64,000 bases of DNA, from assembly GCF_040954835.1 (NCBI RefSeq), contig NC_090697.1, positions 4,352,501 through 4,416,500 of the forward strand, read 5' to 3'. The notes beneath the pieces are model-generated. The model ran no database searches. It had not been told where the DNA came from and saw nothing but the letters and a program-made list of their open reading frames with translations. The stretch is from Lepisosteus oculatus. Taxonomy: Eukaryota > Chordata > Actinopteri > Semionotiformes > Lepisosteidae. Shown piece after piece: positions 11,311 through 22,860 of this stretch; the first letter of the stretch is position 1, and each line of letters begins with the position of its first letter. A program made the translations under genes and the position numbers.

Positions 11311-11412
11311 CTCACATAACCCCAGGGCAATAGAGTTTATTTGGACCAGCAAATTGTCATCAAATTCTGCTAACAGCAGGAGGAGTCAACAACCCTCTGG
11401 TGTTATAAATGT
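11311..11412 (+). promoter_or_regulatory. Conserved TAAR upstream block (copy 2)
   Basis: The block holds CCCCAGGGC at 11320-11328 (fits the Olf-1/EBF core CCCNNGGG), then AATAGAGTTTATTTGGACC, AACAGCAGGAGGAGTCAAC, and a TATA-like TTATAAAT at 11403-11410, about 160 bp before the ATG. The same elements in the same order precede all other complete TAAR genes in the window. A promoter function is inferred from this conservation and position. Confidence 0.6.
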
Positions 11413-11567
11413 CAAACCACTATCAGTGACTTTCTAGACACAGCAAAGTGGACCATGTTGTTTTGATTGTGTCTGCTCATTATTCTGGATTTCTGATTAT
11501 ACCTGTACAGCACAGATTGGAAATCTGATTATTAAATACAGTTGGATTTTTAAAGTGATTTTGATTA

Positions 11568-12587
11568 ATGGATCTGTCAGAATTACAAGCAGTTGAATAC
11601 TGTTTTGAATCTAATTCTTCCTGCCTGAAGGAAGTGCGATCTCCAGCTGTGTATGTGGTGATGTATATTTCTGCAGCAGCAGTGGTGATGCTGACAGTGT
11701 GTGGAAACCTGGTGGTGATCATCTCTATCTCTCACTTCAAGCAGCTCCACACACCAACCAACTTCCTAATGCTCTCCCTGGCTGTGGCAGATTTTCTAGT
11801 AGGAATAGCTGTGATGCCTTTCTGCCTAATTTTATTGATAGAAACATGTTGGTATTTTGGTGACATTTTTTGCATGTTTTATAACTTATTTGTTTTTTTC
11901 CTCACTTCTGTTTCAATTAGTAATGTTGCATGCATAGCTATTGACCGCTATTTTGCTGTGTGTTACCCATTACTTTATTCTACTAAAGTAACAGTTAATA
12001 TAACATCTTCCGTCATATTACTTAGTTGGCTGATATCACTACTGTACAATTTAGCCTTCATGTATTTTAATGGAAATATTGGTGGTGCTGAAAAAATGAC
12101 CATTTGCCTTGGAGACTGTTTGCTTTTCAACACTAAGAGCTGGGTAGTAATTGATTTAATTTTTACATTGATTCTCCCTTGTTCTGTAATGATAACACTA
12201 TACTTCAAGATTTTTATAGTTGCTAGAAAGCACGCACGTGCAATAAACTCTGTTACAGAACAAATGTGCGGAGATGCAGGCAGTAATAAAATTTCTGCAA
12301 AATCTGAAAGAAAAGCTGCAAAAACATTAGGAATATTAGTGATTGTATTTCTTCTCTGTTTGGTACCATATTACATATGCTGTCTAGTTCTAAAAAATGT
12401 GGACCGGGAATCTACTAATATAGTACTGAATTTGCTTTGTTGGTTGTTATATTTTAATTCTGCTATCAATCCTATCATTTATGCTTTGTTTTATCCCTGG
12501 TTCCAGAAGTCTGTTAAGCTAATAGTTACTCTTAAAATATTTAAAATAGAATCCTCACTGATCAGTGTATTTTCTAAACAGAGTTAA
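11568..12587 (+). CDS. Trace amine-associated receptor (TAAR copy 2)
   Basis: A 339-residue intronless GPCR with all seven TMs. The N-terminus has a sequon NSS (16-18) and Cys12/Cys19. Landmarks: GN 46-47 (N1.50), D75 (2.50), C102 (3.25), DRY 126-128, W154 (4.50), D196 (5.42), P204 (5.50), SERKAAKTLG (246-255), W292 and Y295 (7.40, 7.43), NPIIY 301-305 and FYPWFQKS. The TAAR fingerprint is complete. Position 3.32 is V109, not the Asp that binds amines in classical TAARs, and position 6.48 is Leu265. D5.42 is the likely amine contact, by analogy with teleost class III TAARs. The start is the first ATG after the promoter block and gives the family's usual N-terminal length. Nearest relatives are copies 5, 6 and 7. 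Orthology to a named TAAR was not assigned. Confidence 0.95.
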   Translation: MDLSELQAVEYCFESNSSCLKEVRSPAVYVVMYISAAAVVMLTVCGNLVVIISISHFKQLHTPTNFLMLSLAVADFLVGIAVMPFCLILLIETCWYFGDIFCMFYNLFVFFLTSVSISNVACIAIDRYFAVCYPLLYSTKVTVNITSSVILLSWLISLLYNLAFMYFNGNIGGAEKMTICLGDCLLFNTKSWVVIDLIFTLILPCSVMITLYFKIFIVARKHARAINSVTEQMCGDAGSNKISAKSERKAAKTLGILVIVFLLCLVPYYICCLVLKNVDRESTNIVLNLLCWLLYFNSAINPIIYALFYPWFQKSVKLIVTLKIFKIESSLISVFSKQS

Positions 12588-14537
12588 ATGTGATATTGAT
12601 TGTAAAAAATATTTTTTATTTTATTTGCTATACTACTGTATATTAAATTCATATTCAATATTTCATTGTGGATCATCCAATTTTGTGCTAAATCAGTCAC
12701 GATTAAAGCAACATGAATATAACTTCAGTTATTTGAATTGAGGATTATTTATTTTTATGTAATGTCAGTGTATAAGTCTAGTTGTGAGAAGTGTGATGCA
12801 GTGTTAATGTTGTTTTACATGTTGATGTACTATTTTTATTTTTTGTTTCCAAAAATGTTTATGAATGATACTGTATGTAGAGATTTTAATATGATTTTGC
12901 TAATAAATACTGGATGAACTTTCACTGTTATACATTTAACTTTTATACTCGTAAACAGCATAAAATCCACATTTTTGTTATGTTATGAAAAACTGTGATA
13001 CTTGTGAATCAACTTTACAAAAATACTGTGTAAAGGACAAAGCTTTGAAAATCTGTTGCTACACTTCAATGACCAGGTCATTGCTTTTCTTTCTTCACAG
13101 TTTTATCACATTTCACTTATTAATTAAAACCATATTCAAAATTGTCACCTTAAGAAACTGTATTTAGTCATATAAGTAAACAAAACCCTGTGTTTTTTCA
13201 GTGTATCTGGTGTTAAAGATTTACTTTTTCTTTTGTTCCCATGGTTTTGAACTCTCTTTCATCACAAACATGCACAGAAAGATGCATGTTAAAAAGCATA
13301 CTTCTATACAAGTACATTTTTATTAATATTTTAGTACACCTTTGCCAAACAATCCCTGCAGTAGGGCAGAGAACCAACTAAAATGATACATTTTTATAAA
13401 AAATGTGAGTAATAATTAAAGCTAATCAAATTTAAATAACAATATTTTAGCTGTTTAGAGATTAAATCATGGTGTCACATAATGTATGTGAAACATTTCA
13501 GCTGATTACACCTTCATGGTGGCATATCACAAAATTTGACAAACAAAACAAAAAATAATAATAAAATAAATGAATGCATTTGCTTTATATAACAGCTGAC
13601 AGCAGACTTGGAAATTACAAAGATATTAATATTGTTACAAATGAGAGGGGAGTTATGACAATAGACAAAATCAATAACTGATCAAGCAGATTAGTCCATA
13701 ATAAAAGTATTATGACCCCTACCTTGTTTAGATTTCTGCAATAAATATACCCGAGCAGTTAGTATAGTTAGAGGCATGTGAATTATTTGTTCTCTAGCAC
13801 AGCTTTGAGCAAAACGGTAATAATTCAGGCATACTTGGTTAAACAAATATTTATTAACAATAACAGTAATGCTCACTACCGTGCACCGAACATAAACATA
13901 CAACACACATATTACTGTATTTACAAGTTCACAAACAAGGTGTTTCAGAGTCCTATGTCTAGTCCACCCAAAAAAAAAAACAAAGGCTGCTACCAAATAC
14001 TTAACTCTTGAATAATGCCCACATTGACCCAAGAAGAGATAAGCTGCCTTCTAACTAAATGCAATACAACCTGCAGTTAAATCTCTCTTTCTAACCCATA
14101 TGCCACAAAATAAATGGGAGTCTAACTCCCTATTCTAAAATGCACACACTAGCAGGAGAGGCAGTATTAAACTGAGGGATTCCTCACTCAGTAACTCCAA
14201 GTTCTGTAAAAGATACAGAATAGCAAGCTCTCTTAGCAAGATTCAGATACCGAGATCCAATCGGGATTTTGTTTTGCATGATCATGAAGTAGGGTCAGTT
14301 CTAGCCTGGCACAAGCTTCAGGTTTTAACTCTGATCTGATCTTACATGGTCTATTCTGGACTGCTGACTGACACAATCATTTACCCTGAAACTAATCATA
14401 TTAGGTAAACCAAGGTAAACTTTATGATGGCTTTGATCATAGATCACAAAGCAAACATCCCCACCGCTTTGAATCTAGAAAAGTTTCAAGTGCCACAGGT
14501 GTTAAACACTCTATAGAGTGACCTCTGTTGTCAAATA
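12588..14537. other. AT-rich 3' flank, no gene seen
   Basis: A polyadenylation-type AATAAA occurs at 12902-12907, about 315 bp after the stop of TAAR copy 2. The rest has no recognisable gene. 13690-14470 is somewhat less AT-rich and looks like repeat DNA, but I cannot name the family. Confidence 0.45.
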
Positions 14538-14659
14538 CAGATGCAGCCATTCAAAATGCAAGCCACCTAATGCAGTATATTGCACCACGCACACCTCGAG
14601 GCATCGCAGTGTGCTACAAATTAAAAAAAAAAATTCAGTTGTCTGACTGCACTACTTTG

Positions 14660-14755
14660 TAAAACCACCAGGTGGAGCAGTGGATGCTTAACATGGAGTG
14701 CAGAAGCATTGGGCTGTTGCCAGAAAATGTCTGGTTTTGAACCCCAGTCAATGAT
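14660..14755 (+). repeat. tRNA-like module in TIR element
   Basis: A box-A-like GGTGGAGCAGTGGATGCTTA and a box-B-like GGTTTTGAACCCC (14733-14745) lie about 60 bp apart. The same module in the same position occurs at 28680-28760 and 35341-35440. It has no intact anticodon arm, so I do not call a tRNA gene. Confidence 0.5.
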
Positions 14756-15559
14756 GGACAATCTTTTTCCAGTTGTAGAATTGAAAGTTGCATACTGTTT
14801 AGAGTTTTTTTCATTTTAAACTGTTTATGACAGAATATTAAGTATTAAATTAATTAGCAAAAATAAGTAGGGCTATTTTACAGGAATGAAATTATTCAGT
14901 TGGATATATATATAAAAAATCATTGTTTATTACAACTATACAGTAGCTTGTTTTGAATACAATTTGCTTCTTTCAAATTTACATCTTCATTAAGATATTC
15001 TATATTTTGTCTTATTGAAAATTTCAACAATGAGTATTCAGGAAACAATTTAATTAATTTAGATTATGAACAGTATATTTCACAATACTGTACTGTAGTG
15101 GCTTTAAACCAGTACACTATATGTAATGTTTACCCAATGTACATACAATAGATGGTAGTTGTAGCGTAATATAAAAACCAAAGTATGCAAAAGTATTCTA
15201 CCTTTTCATAAATATTTCATGCATCAAAATCTGTAACTCGGTTACTTATGGTGGTAATTTTGGAATGTTTTGGTGTGCTTGTTTTAACTATAAAGTTTCT
15301 ATACTTCATATAAAGCTATAATGTTTTATCCTTTTCTAACAGTATGTAATAAGAACACTTGCTGTTGCTGTGGTAAAAAAAAATACGGATATAATAATAC
15401 CACTTGATAGGGAATATTCATATGGAATCATGTAACAAGAAATTTTGACAGTTAAAAAAATGTGGATATTTTGGAAACATTTTTACATTTGTTTTTTAAT
15501 GACTTTTAAAACAGTAATGATGAAACACTCATAGACTATAATGTAATGCATTGTGCCCA

Positions 15560-15632
15560 TGCAGCAGTTTAGCACAGCAGTAAAGATAACAGCCTGCTAC
15601 TCGGAAGGAGAGCAGCTCAAATCCTGGACAGA
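15560..15632 (+). repeat. tRNA-like sequence
   Basis: TTTAGCACAGCAGTAAAGAT resembles a D-arm with box A, and GCTCAAATCCTGGAC resembles a T-arm with box B, at tRNA-like spacing. It lies immediately before the next TIR arm at 15668. It is probably part of the repeat family. Confidence 0.4.
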
Positions 15633-15667
15633 CCGTTGCTTTGGTTTATTTTTTAAATAGCGAGATG

Positions 15668-16195
15668 CAGATGCAGCCATACAAAGTGTGCGGCACAGAC
15701 ACGTACGGGAGGTAATTGGCTACCACTGAAGGGAAATCTTAGTAGCTGAGCATTAAAAAGAATAGGACCGTACTGTAACGCGTGTGAAGGCCATAAACGA
15801 TATTAATTTTGGAACATAAACATACAGTATATGGCTGGTCTCGGTACTTTAAAGAAAACATACACACCAGTATTCCATTTCTCCCTAAACATTTTAAGCA
15901 TTGAAGTCTTTAACTAACGTGATACCGGAGTCAACAAGCATACTTTTAGAATTTGATTAAAAGGGAATATAATATGGAATCACGTATCTAAGGAAATTAA
16001 TAACGATATAATTATATTCATGTACCGCAACACAAGAATAGTACACGCTGTACGATGTCTGTTGATAATGTTTGTAGGGCTTTTTCAACACTCCTCATGC
16101 GACCTTGCCAGTGGTGCTGTGGGTTAGGTTCCTAACTCCCACATCACACGTTGTGTGTTCGAATCCAGCTGGAGCCATGACTTTTGTTTTAACAA
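15668..16195 (+). mobile_element. TIR-family element, arm with tRNA-like module
   Basis: It starts CAGATGCAGCCATACAAAG. Apart from a shortened first part, it is the near-identical reverse complement of 5563-6226, sharing for example CATACAGTATATGGCTGGTC and GGGAATATAATATGGAATC. Unlike the other ends it is preceded by GATG rather than TA. The arms at 6 kb and 16 kb face each other as inverted repeats. Confidence 0.6.
16101..16181 (+). repeat. tRNA-like module, best preserved
   Basis: GACCTTGCCAGTGGTGCTGT followed by GGGTTAGG resembles acceptor stem, box A and D-arm. GTTCGAATCC at 16157-16166 is a perfect box B, and the module ends CTGGAGCCATGAC. Spacing fits a tRNA-derived pol III promoter. 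Acceptor-stem pairing is poor, so this is a tRNA-derived promoter module rather than a functional tRNA. Confidence 0.5.
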
Positions 16196-16199
16196 ACAT

Positions 16200-18205
16200 T
16201 TTTTTGAAAAAATGAGGAGTACTGTCTTGGTGTCTTCTGCCCACACCACTATATCAGGATGCAACGCGGTGCTGCAGACTTCCCTAGGAAATTGTAGCTG
16301 CCTGTCAAGGTACTCCCCTCCTGGTTTGAGGATCTTTGATGTTACCCTCCGTCTGCACTGCCCCACCTCTTGACTTTGTCTGACAGATAAAACTTGCTGT
16401 GCTGCAGGTGGTGGAGGACTATTTCCCTTTGCTTCCTGCCTCTTGGTCTCCACCACCTCTGCCAGCTTCCTGAGGACTTGTCAGGCAGATTGTCAGGTCT
16501 CCTCCATCAACTACAATTTCATGGCCAGACACTCCTTTTCCACTATGGAATATCTCTGCTCCTTCATGTGTGGAGAAATGTGTGGCTTAAAACCATGACA
16601 GGATGCTCCAACCCATCAAATTCCTGGGACAAAATCTGAAGCATCAGTGTGGAGGAAGAACAGGCCTACTAAATTGAGAAATAAACTGGCTAGTAATTTG
16701 CTAGCCCCAGAAAAGACCTCACATGTGTCTTCATCTGTGGAACCGGCCAGTCTCGGATGGCCTTGACCTTGTCGATCTGGTGCCGGATTTGGCCCTCACC
16801 CATTACATATCCTAGATACCAGGCTTTTCACAGGGTTAGCATGGAATCCTGCATCTTCCGGGGAGGAGAGTACCACTTGGCAGTGCTCTAAATGTAAAGG
16901 CCAGCCAATCTTCTCTAAGTATTACCACATTGTCAAGGTAAGCAGTCACATACTGAAGACGGGGTCTTAAGAGACAGTCCATCTGTTGTTGGAAGGTGGC
17001 CAGAGCCCTGAGAAGACCAAGGGAGAGTATCTTATACCCGAGGAAGTCACAAAAGCAGTTATTAGCTTGGCTGTAGTGGTCAGGGGAATCTACCAACACC
17101 CTTTTGTTAAACCTAAGGTGGTGATGTATTTCACCTTCCCTAGTTTATCCAGTAGTTTATCAATCCAAGGGGTATCTTCCTGAAGTCGTTTGCAAAAGCA
17201 CAAGGTACCATCAGGTTTAGGTATCAGGACAATGGTGCTGGACCAGGTCCAGCATCTTCTGTATCTCCTGACTGATTTTTTTTTACACTTGCTTTGGGTA
17301 TATGATATCGTGCTATTCTCATAACAACTCCAGGTGGTGTCTCTATGGGATGTTGCATGAGATGTGTAGGCCCCAGTAAAATGGAGAGCAGATGGTGAAG
17401 GAGAGCGGTAAGACCCAGACTTTCCCAGAACTCTCCAGCTACATTCAGGATACTCCAGGACTGTCTCCCATAAAGTAATTTGAATGTGAAGAACCCTGTT
17501 GAGGCTTGTGGCACTTCCCTGAATGCGAACACTAAAGGGTCAGGCGTTGATCCCAGATTGAACCACGTTCTTTAACATCTGCTGCAGAGTCCTGTTAAAG
17601 CGTTCCACCACTCTGACCTTTAGAGGGTGGTATACAGATGAAGTTATCATTTTCATTTGAAGAAAATCTGCAACTTTCTGCATGAGGAGGGAGGTGAATG
17701 GGGTTCCCTGGTCTGTCAGGATCTCTCTAGGTAAGTTGACACATGTAAATAAATTGAACACCTTCTTGGCAATCGCACTACTGACAGCCCTCTGTAGGGG
17801 GGACGGTCTCAGGGTATTGGAAGGTATAATTGACAACTACTAGGATATATTCATGCCTTCTAGACGTTTAAGGCAGGGGTCCTAGGAGATCCATCACAAT
17901 GCGTGAGACCTCTTCAATAATGGGCAGGGGCAATGGAGTGCATAAGTGGGGCTTTGGAGCTGATGGTCAGGGAAACTACTACAATAACAATAATTTTACA
18001 CACTCAGGTTGTGCGCTAATTTTGCCTCTCCTTCTACTAAGCTGGCTCCTCATCTAATCAAACCTGAACACATTCAGTATAAAACACCTGAACGTCCATG
18101 GGGAAGATGCTCTGTCATTTGAGCTACCACCTACAGTTATGCTGCACTCAGTCTTTTGTGTCTCTCAGTTCTTACAAACTTGTTCTAGCAAAATCCTGTT
18201 CCCGA
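16200..18205 (-). mobile_element. Ty3/gypsy retrotransposon fossil
   Basis: Minus-strand pieces show Ty3/gypsy parts: an integrase core region (about 17836-17540), a post-integrase segment typical of fish gypsy elements (about 17532-17224), and a reverse transcriptase piece (about 17099-16836). The order integrase before RT along the coding strand is not the normal one, so at least two copies or a rearranged copy are present. It is clearly broken, with five or more interruptions, and old. A possible LTR part lies near 18035-18205. The hAT element at 18216 was inserted beside or into it. Confidence 0.8.
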
Positions 18206-18215
18206 TTCCTTATTC

Positions 18216-19631
18216 CAGTGGTTCTCAAACTGGTACGCGTACCGGCAGTGGTACGTGGCGTGCCGCCAAGTGGTACGCCAAATGACCCTGGAACTGTGTT
18301 GTGTGCGCTGAAAAAATCGGGACGGGTTTTCATATTTTGTATTTTTATACGTGTCGAATACGCAGCCTACGTACTACGATACAGTGCGCGCTAATACTTC
18401 AGTGGACACAAGAGATACTCTGTAATTCTATACCACTCTATAGGAATGCGTGCTACGGACGCAAGTGACCAATTGTATTTAAAAAAGCTACTGTATCTCC
18501 AGCAAACAGGGAAAAAGGAGAATGTGCGTGATTTTGGAACAATGCCAACGTTGTAAACACGGAAATGCATAGAAATGCGTGCTACGAACGCTGGTAATCT
18601 TGTGAGCACAGGAAAGCGTGAAAAATAACAGAAAAATATTAAAGAACTGTTCTAAGTTAATTTGAGAAAAATACACCGAGCGTCTCTGTGTTTCTCTCCC
18701 ATGCGCATTAAATAAAATATTTAATAAAATAAAATAAACACTGAAATAAAAACGAAAACGTGGAAAAATGCAAGCTTGCGGATTGCTAAAGCAGGTAAGC
18801 CCCACACTATTATGTGTAGAGAAAAAGCTGCTGAACAGCTCGACCTCCTGCCTCCCCCCCCGAAAGACACAGTCATTCATAGAATTATTGAAATGAAGGA
18901 TTATATCAAAAGTACGCCGACAGAACGCGTTAAGATGAGCAGATGTTTTTCACTGCAATTAGATGAGTCTGTAGTCGATTTGGCCAATTTGCTCGTTTAC
19001 GTTAGATATGAGTTTGAGGGTATGTCCCGTGAGGACTTTCTGTTCTGTAAACCGCTACCAACAGGAACTACAGGAGAGCACGTATTTCAGCTGCTGAATG
19101 AATTTATCGAAGAGAATGGCATCGACTGGATAAACTGTGTTGGAGTTTGTACAGACGGTGCTAGAGCAATGACAAGCTGACACAGCGGTGTAGTTGCACG
19201 AATTAGAGAGGTTGCTCCAGAAATTAATGGTTTCATTGCAACATCCACCGCGAGACCTTTGCCGTCAAGAAAATGACTGACGATTTAAAATCTGTTAGAC
19301 TGTTGTGAATTGTATCAAGGCTCGAAAAATTAATTCACATCTGCTTTGGTCGACTAAACAGGCTCACCTCTCTCACTGAAATGGTGCTTTTTTATTTTTA
19401 TGTGTTGTTTTTTTTTCTGTAAAACACTTTGAGAAGCCACATTTTAATATATCAAACAAAGTTTATTATTATAATATTTATTATATGTATGTGTGAGTGT
19501 GTGTGCACATGCGCTCATGTTGGTCATTGATAATTTCTGGGGTTCCTATGAGATGATGACTTGTAGGTGGTACTTGGATACTTTGGTTGGATTAGGGGTG
19601 GTACTTGGTCCAAAAAGTTTGAGAACCACTG
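18216..19631 (+). mobile_element. hAT DNA transposon, internally deleted
   Basis: This 1416-bp element has TIRs CAGTGGTTCTCAAACT (start) and AGTTTGAGAACCACTG (end). It is bounded by a perfect 8-bp target duplication CCTTATTC (18208-18215 and 19632-19639), diagnostic of hAT elements. The TIR is of the Charlie type. The interior retains only part of the transposase gene, and a SINE tail (about 19410-19475) lies in its 3' half. It cannot move on its own. The target duplication is intact and the insertion lies within older repeat DNA. Confidence 0.9.
18776..19300 (+). pseudogene. hAT transposase remnant (ZBED/GTF2IRD2-like)
   Basis: The frame to 19180 encodes LRIAKAGKPHT, MSRCFSLQLDES, LANLLVYVRYEFEG and NGIDWINCVGVCTDGARAMTS. 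These are the family blocks around the first catalytic Asp of hAT transposases related to the ZBED5/FAM200 group. A stop follows. A continuation (SGVVARIREVAPE, then HCNIHRETFAVKKM after a frame change) runs to about 19300. The N-terminal zinc finger and the C-terminal dimerisation domain are missing, so it is a dead fragment. Confidence 0.8.
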
Positions 19632-19639
19632 CCTTATTC

Positions 19640-20100
19640 CAACATCATTTTCCAGAACTTGCCTGGACTCTGCTTTAACACACTGTCCCGGATGCTAGGT
19701 ACAGACCACTGAGCCAGTCTCCCCAATATAGGAAGTATTTACCCCCCCAGGTAAGGTGCTAACGCTTACTCACCCCCAGAAGCAGGAGTAGAATTCCTTG
19801 CTGAATGGAATGCTCCTCTCCTGTTAGCTGAGCTGTATTCATCCTCCAGCTGTTTCTTGAGACACATAGTTTCCCTGGCCGCCTTCCTTCTACAGTAGGT
19901 CTGTGCTGGCAGGGTTCTGGTCCTCTCCTTCACTGCTTCCTAACACTCCACTACCGAGCTATAGCCACCATTTGTCCCTCGTAATGTTCTCTGAGCAGTG
20001 GTCTGGAGCTGTCTTCCTCCCATATCTCCCAATTCTGCTTCCAAAACCACTGACCAAATGCCAGCATGTTGACATTAGCCATCACTAACATGCAGTCGTG
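19640..20100. other. Repeat-derived flank, unassigned
   Basis: GC-richer sequence continuous with the target of the hAT insertion. It is probably part of the surrounding retroelement nest, but I cannot name the part. Confidence 0.3.
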
Positions 20101-20109
20101 GTCAGAATA

Positions 20110-20640
20110 TCAAAACTGGGGCAGAACTGTGGGCTCTAGAGAGCAGGTCACATGCACAAAGATGTAATCCAGGCGACTGCACAGTTCCCTGAAGTTTCTC
20201 CAAGTCATTCCTGCATCATTTGGGCAACACCTCTGAAAACCGTCCTCCAAGGAGAATTGCTTGAGCAATGACTCTAGCTCTGCTGAACTGGTGTCACCCT
20301 CCTTCTCACAGTCTACATTTAAGTCACCAGTGAGTATAACCTGCCTGTTTGTTGTGCAGCAGTCAGCCAGGTAAGCGAACATTTCCTTCCATTCTGAGGA
20401 TGCAGTTAGAGCTTTGACGTTAATCGCTCTCATCTTCTGTCCTCTGCAGTCAATGTCTGCGACGAGGAGCTAGCCCTACACAACACTGAAGGTGACACTC
20501 ACCTTCATGTCTCAAGGAAGATTCCCATCCTGTAAGAGTGTAAGTTCTCCTACACTACAGCGTTCTTTCAAGAATGTCAGCTTGTCTCTTTCATTCCTCA
20601 GGTGGTTCCTATACGAAACATACTGAGAATGACAGGGAGG
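20110..20640 (-). mobile_element. LINE endonuclease fragment (L1/Tx1-like)
   Basis: On the minus strand, 20433-20110 encodes an APE-type endonuclease part: VILTGDLNV, then EDGFQRCCPNDAGMTWRN and SRLDYIFV. Further upstream (about 20640-20440), broken frames give VADIDCRGQKMRAINV, which is also endonuclease-like. It lies opposite in orientation to the RT part at 21330, as expected for a 5'-inverted LINE insertion. Confidence 0.75.
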
Positions 20641-21289
20641 CCACGTAGAGAAAAATTGTTTTTTCACTCAGTATCTTAACATCCTGACACTAGCAGACGT
20701 GAAAGTAAACTTTACTGGTACGACAGATTTTTATTAAAATTATTTGCCAATTGAGCTTATATTTTAAATGGACCAGAGTTATATATTCCTATATTTGGTG
20801 TTGCCTTAAATATAACTCCTGTCATTCAAGACTGGGGGGAATACACAGGGCTGTTTCGTGGTTTAGCTGGGGAGTAGAAAGAGAGATCACTGGCTGGACG
20901 TTTTCCTTATTATTTCTGCCTCACTCTCATAAGGGGTCAGGCAGTTCTCATCTATGATGAGCAGACTTTCAGCCATTCTCTCTGGGATTTTCTCCTCTTT
21001 GTTCCACTGGAGCTCCTTGTTTACCTTCTCCCCTATTTTGGGAAACCCTGGCAGACATAGTGAATGCAGTGGCACAACAAATATTCCGCCAGGGAAAACT
21101 CAGATGTAGGATTTGGAAAGGCATCATCCCTCTACTCTTCGGGGAGTGGCTAACCTCCAAAATTGGAAGCCCAAACGTTTTGCCTGGATGTTAAGATCTT
21201 GTTCAAGCTACTGGTCAGCAGACTGAGGACAGCCCTGCCCACATAAAACAGTGAAAAGACATTTGGAGTGGAGGGACAATCTGTCAGCT

Positions 21290-22770
21290 GAAACCTCCAG
21301 CTCACTCAATATACCATCGCCATTGGGCCAAGGACCGAAATGTGCACATGATGATAGTGAGCCTGAACCAGGAGAAAGTCTTTGACGGAGTAAACCACAG
21401 CTATCTATTCAGATTGCTGGAGCACTTCAGATTCAGAGAAACTTTCAGCTGGTGGGTAAAGATACTGTACTCTGAAGTGGGAAGAGCTGGCCATCAATCG
21501 CTTGGCGATACAGGGAGGCATGGGGAAAGTCCTGAAGATCACCCAGTATGCAGGTGACATGACGCTGTTTCTGAGCTTAGAAAGGGGGTTTCAGAGAGCA
21601 CTGCAGGTTATGTAGTCATACTTCAGGATCTTGAGCTCAAAACTAAACCGTAGAAGGAGCAAGGTCAGTTCTTCAGATCCTGGAGGGATAGAAACATGGT
21701 GCTGGAAGCTCTCGAGTTCTGCACGGAGCCCCTCAAGATACTAAAGGTTTTGTGCCAGATCTAGGACAACAAGACCATGAACAAGACAGAGAGGACCGCC
21801 AAGGTGAATGCAATGCTAAGTCTAGAAAATGAGGTTGCTGACCCTCATGAGGAAAGTGATGGTGTTAAAAGCAGACTTCAGTTTACCTGGCCATGGTGGA
21901 CCGGCTGCTGGCCAGACTCAGACAAGCGCTGCAAGGAATGGTCTTCAAGTTCATCTAGGGAACGACTACATCATAAGAAACCGGATGTGCCATGTGGTTG
22001 AGGAAAGGGGAGATGTGTTGCATTTTCCTTTGAAACTTGCATCTTCTGCAAACTCTGTCAGGGTTACAGGACCCAATCAGCCACAAGTACCAGTACTTTG
22101 ACAGGTTGAGGTTCTTCCTCCCATTTATGCAACTAATGCAGTGTTCAAACACTGGACTGAAAGCAGAAAGCAATCAGGAACCTATTCCCACACTGTCATG
22201 TGAAGGCAAAGGTATGAGGCCAAGAGACAGACAGAGCTCTGCACCAACCATAGAACCAACCTCTCATAAGGAGGTGAGAGGGCAACTGGTTGCTGGAAAG
22301 AAACTGGGGAAAGGACACAGCCAAAGGAACTGGACAACAAGTTGAAGGACCAAAACTGGAAGCTGGCTGCTTTACTGGCACATCAGGAACTCACACTGCT
22401 CCTGGGACAAGTGTTTTGTTGAGGAGCACATTTTCTGGAGCCGCCCTTTCACCACAGGGCAGAATGAACAATGGGAGTGGGAACAGTGCTAAGTTACCAG
22501 TGCATCCTGCTGGGGCTGGCACTGACTGGAATGGACAAAAGGATGCAATACCTGCTGTGGCTGCTGGTGTCCCTCACAAAACAAGGAGTGTGGAAAGCGA
22601 GGAATACTCTCAACCAGCACAACAGAGGGGGGTCGAAGAAACTGGGGGAGAGAATCCTTGTGAACCTCAGAGGAAAAATGAAGCATGACATAGCCAAGTG
22701 CGTTTTTTCCATGGCAAAGGAGCACTGGAAAAGGTCTGTGGGCCCTGTTTAAGGGCTGAAGTGAAAATGC
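21290..22770 (+). mobile_element. LINE reverse transcriptase region (L1/Tx1-like)
   Basis: Around 21345-21480 the plus strand encodes VSLNQEKVFDGVNHSYLFRL followed by LEHFRFRETF, which is RT block A of the L1/Tx1 group (SLDQEKAFDRV...). It continues with YAGDMTLFL-like residues near 21550, where YADD is usual. After that come several frame-shifted stretches of the C-terminal region to about 22770. Multiple stops and shifts show an old, inactive copy. Confidence 0.75.
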
Positions 22771-22845
22771 TAAAACCTGTCCCTTTAAGCTCCTGTGGAA
22801 ATACTGGATTATTGAAGTTTCAGAGCCAGGACAGGTTATAGCAAC

Positions 22846-22860
22846 GGGGGGGGGGGGGGG
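22846..22860 (+). repeat. Homopolymer G tract (15 G)
   Basis: Fifteen consecutive G lie near the 3' end of the LINE debris. It may be polymorphic in length, and its exact length may not be reliable in an assembly. Confidence 0.9.

Larger units (their letters stand above)
14538..15655 (+). mobile_element. TIR-family element, left arm
   Basis: It starts CAGATGCAGCCATTCAAAAT preceded by TA, as in the other copies. It is followed by a tRNA-like module (14660-14755) and then by AT-rich body sequence shared with 28780-28930, 31690-32060 and 35480-35650, for example TATGCATAAATATTT and GGTGTGCTTGTTTTAAC. No transposase is visible. Its right end is not clear because a second arm begins at 15668. Confidence 0.55.

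Noticed and set aside
11975-12208. Minus-strand open frames antisense to the TAAR genes (also at 41932-42258, 56892-57125 and 62145-62471)
   Set aside because: They recur at the same place in each paralogue because the sense codons are conserved. There is no independent coding signal.
13691-14032. 113-codon minus-strand frame
   Set aside because: No recognisable domain; a complementary frame on the plus strand and low-complexity flanks suggest chance in repeat DNA.
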